Of a DNA stretch of 34,375 bases, positions 33,105-34,375 are shown piece by piece; position 1 is the stretch's first letter, and every line of letters starts with the position of its first letter. Position numbers and translations under genes: made by a program. Source of the stretch: Novosphingobium sp. Rr 2-17 (lineage in GTDB: Bacteria > Pseudomonadota > Alphaproteobacteria > Sphingomonadales > Sphingomonadaceae). The stretch lies in contig NZ_AKFJ01000111.1 of assembly GCF_000272475.1 (NCBI RefSeq), positions 1 to 34,375 of the forward strand, written 5' to 3'. Below the pieces are notes generated by a model that saw nothing but the letters and a program-made list of their open reading frames with translations, searched no databases and was not told the origin of the DNA.

Positions 33105-33250
33105 GATCAGAACTCGTTGATTAATTTCATGCCGCGCCTGCCCCCCAAACAAGGTGCCGTTGAGGCTGCTCAGCGCCGCCGGATTTTCGATGAAGTGCAG
33201 GATCTTCGTCTTGTTGTAACTGTAGGCCGAGCTCAGACAGGAGGTGTGTC
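33105..33250 (-). pseudogene. Remnant of a TonB-dependent receptor gene
   Basis: The minus strand reads LSSAYSYNKTKILHF, then NPAALSSLNGTLFGGQAR (about 33227-33130) and continues into the 3' end of the neighbouring crotonase gene on the opposite strand. This pattern is typical of the barrel region of sphingomonad TonB receptors. Upstream the frame is closed by a TGA at about 33250, and no signal peptide or plug domain is present. The other 200 bases up to the integrase stop hold no recognised gene. Confidence 0.45.
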
Positions 33251-33453
33251 AATTGGCGCGCAAACGGGCGTCTGATTCACTGTTGGTACTAGCGCGTGTT
33301 TCCCCGAAAAAGGTATCGCCATGCGTTGGAGAGTTTCCGCGCGGCCATAGCGCCAAAAAGATTGGTGATCGACAAAGTCAAATTTACTGCCGACATGGAG
33401 TCAGATCTGGCGCGACCTTGGCAGTGATCGAATATGTCCTCTGAGCAGAATTC

Positions 33454-34375
33454 TTACAGAGCATTGTGAATATGGCTAATCGTATTCTGCGAGATCGGCT
33501 TGCCGGGCTTTTCGCCCGGGAAGACATAGCCGGTCCGCGCAATTTCGCCGATCGCGTTTAGCACCCGCACCGCTTGCCTGGACAAAGGCACGAGATGGTC
33601 GCGATCCATTTTCATCCGGCCAGGTGGCACCCGCCACAGCGGCTTGGCGCTATCGAGATCTTCGAACTGATCCCAGGTGGCAAAGCGTGTCTCGTTGGTG
33701 CGCGCCCAGATGAGCACCGTAAACAGCATGGCAGCGCGGGACACTGCCCGGCGGCGAGGATTTTGGTCGCCGTCGTACGTGTCGATAGCGCGCACAACAT
33801 CGGGCAACTCGTCGATGCCGACGCGCGCCATGTGCCGCACCCGTGGCTTGGGCTTGAGCAGATCGGACAGATACGCGGTCGGGTCCTGATCCGCCCAACC
33901 GTGCGGGATCGCAAAGCGATAGATTTGGCTGACGTGCTGCTTGAGCCTGCGACTTACGTCGAGCGCTCCGCGCGCTTCGACCACCCGGATCATGGCCAGC
34001 ACGTCAGCGCTGGTGATCGCCAGCAGGTCGCGATCCCCGAACGCCGCGAACGCATCACGCTCAAGGCGGCGCAACAACCTGGCGGCGTGACCGGTGTCCA
34101 GCGAAGCGAGGCGGTTTTCATGCCAGGCCCGTGCTGCAGCTTCAAACGTCATCTTGGGCTTGGCGACGGCCCGGGCGCCTGGATCCCTGCCCTGCCCCAA
34201 GGCAATCTTGGCCTCGGCGCGCGATAACCCGGCGGCGGTGAGACTGACCTCGGGGTGGTGGCCGAACCAGAGCAGCTTTTCGTTGCCCGCGAAGCGGTAT
34301 TTCATCCGCCAGAGCTTGGAGCCGTTGGGCCGAACCAGCAGGTGCAGACCGCCGCCGTCGGCGAGCTTGTAATCC
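33454..34375 (-). pseudogene. P4-type tyrosine recombinase (integrase), C-terminally truncated; 5' end beyond the window
   Basis: The reading frame is open from the right edge, where KLADGGGLHLLVRPNGSKLW is the DUF4102 arm-binding start of P4-like integrases. It continues through MTFEAAARAWHE and SAM-like core-binding sequence to the catalytic region with RTNETR and RMKMDRDHLVPLS. It stops at NTISHIHNAL, before the H-x-x-R, His/Trp and tyrosine segments of a functional integrase. About 80-100 residues are missing, so it is probably inactive. Such integrases usually mark genomic islands; no attachment site or tRNA was found in the window. Confidence 0.85.

Noticed and set aside
33300..33453. 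Possible coding relic between the TonB remnant and the integrase stop
   Set aside because: Both strands give short frames without recognisable motifs, and none continues the integrase C-terminus. I could not identify it.

Overview
The window looks like a piece of a sphingomonad-type alphaproteobacterial genome (Novosphingobium, Sphingobium or Sphingomonas). The reasons are high-GC coding sequence, a large TonB-dependent receptor, a cytochrome P450 closely resembling CYP101 (P450cam), and dense, translationally coupled catabolic operons. This taxonomic call is inference. There are no rRNA, tRNA or CRISPR features, and no complete mobile element.

Layout. (1) At the left edge the first seven codons of a probable etfB run off the window on the minus strand. 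(2) 297-3042 (+): flavin reductase, CoA-transferase alpha and beta, and a crotonase-family protein. (3) 13556-3173 (-): a ten-gene run encoding a SnoaL-like protein, a luciferase-like (LLM) flavin monooxygenase, an SDR, a TonB receptor, a terminator-like hairpin, then biotin carrier, biotin carboxylase, a carrier-like protein that has lost its biotin lysine, 3-hydroxyacyl-CoA dehydrogenase, enoyl-CoA hydratase and biotin synthase. (4) 13956-14672 (+): a TetR-family regulator. (5) 16698-14669 (-): a frameshifted CYP101-like P450 and a second crotonase paralogous to the first. (6) 16881-17630 (+): a second SDR with a terminator. (7) 26928-17692 (-): a nine-gene operon with two thiolase-fold proteins lacking the usual cysteines, a tandem DUF35 protein, a metallo-beta-lactamase-fold hydrolase, a PaaG-type isomerase, two acyl-CoA dehydrogenases, a second biotin carrier and an HMGL-type carboxyltransferase with an altered metal site. 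(8) 27195-31910 (+): amidohydrolase, acyl-CoA ligase, alpha/beta hydrolase and a canonical thiolase. (9) 31911-34375: an AT-rich gap, one more crotonase, a TonB-receptor remnant and a C-terminally truncated phage-type integrase, probably the edge of an island.

How the parts fit (inference). P450 hydroxylation, SDR oxidation to a ketone, and ring oxygenation by the LLM monooxygenase fed by the flavin reductase would resemble the front end of camphor or other cyclic terpenoid catabolism. Three unrelated hydrolases could open a lactone or ester. The CoA ligase and CoA-transferase activate the acids, and the acyl-CoA dehydrogenases, crotonases, dehydrogenase and thiolases shorten them. The unusual core is a biotin-dependent carboxylase split over two operons, with a local biotin synthase, plus a probable aldolase made of thiolase-fold proteins and DUF35.

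Regulation. A 17-bp inverted repeat, TCCGAC-N6-TCGGA or a close variant, occurs in front of every transcription unit from the etfB edge to the 27-kb divergent promoter region, including the region in front of the TetR gene. Two copies are identical. This suggests one local regulon controlled by the TetR protein.
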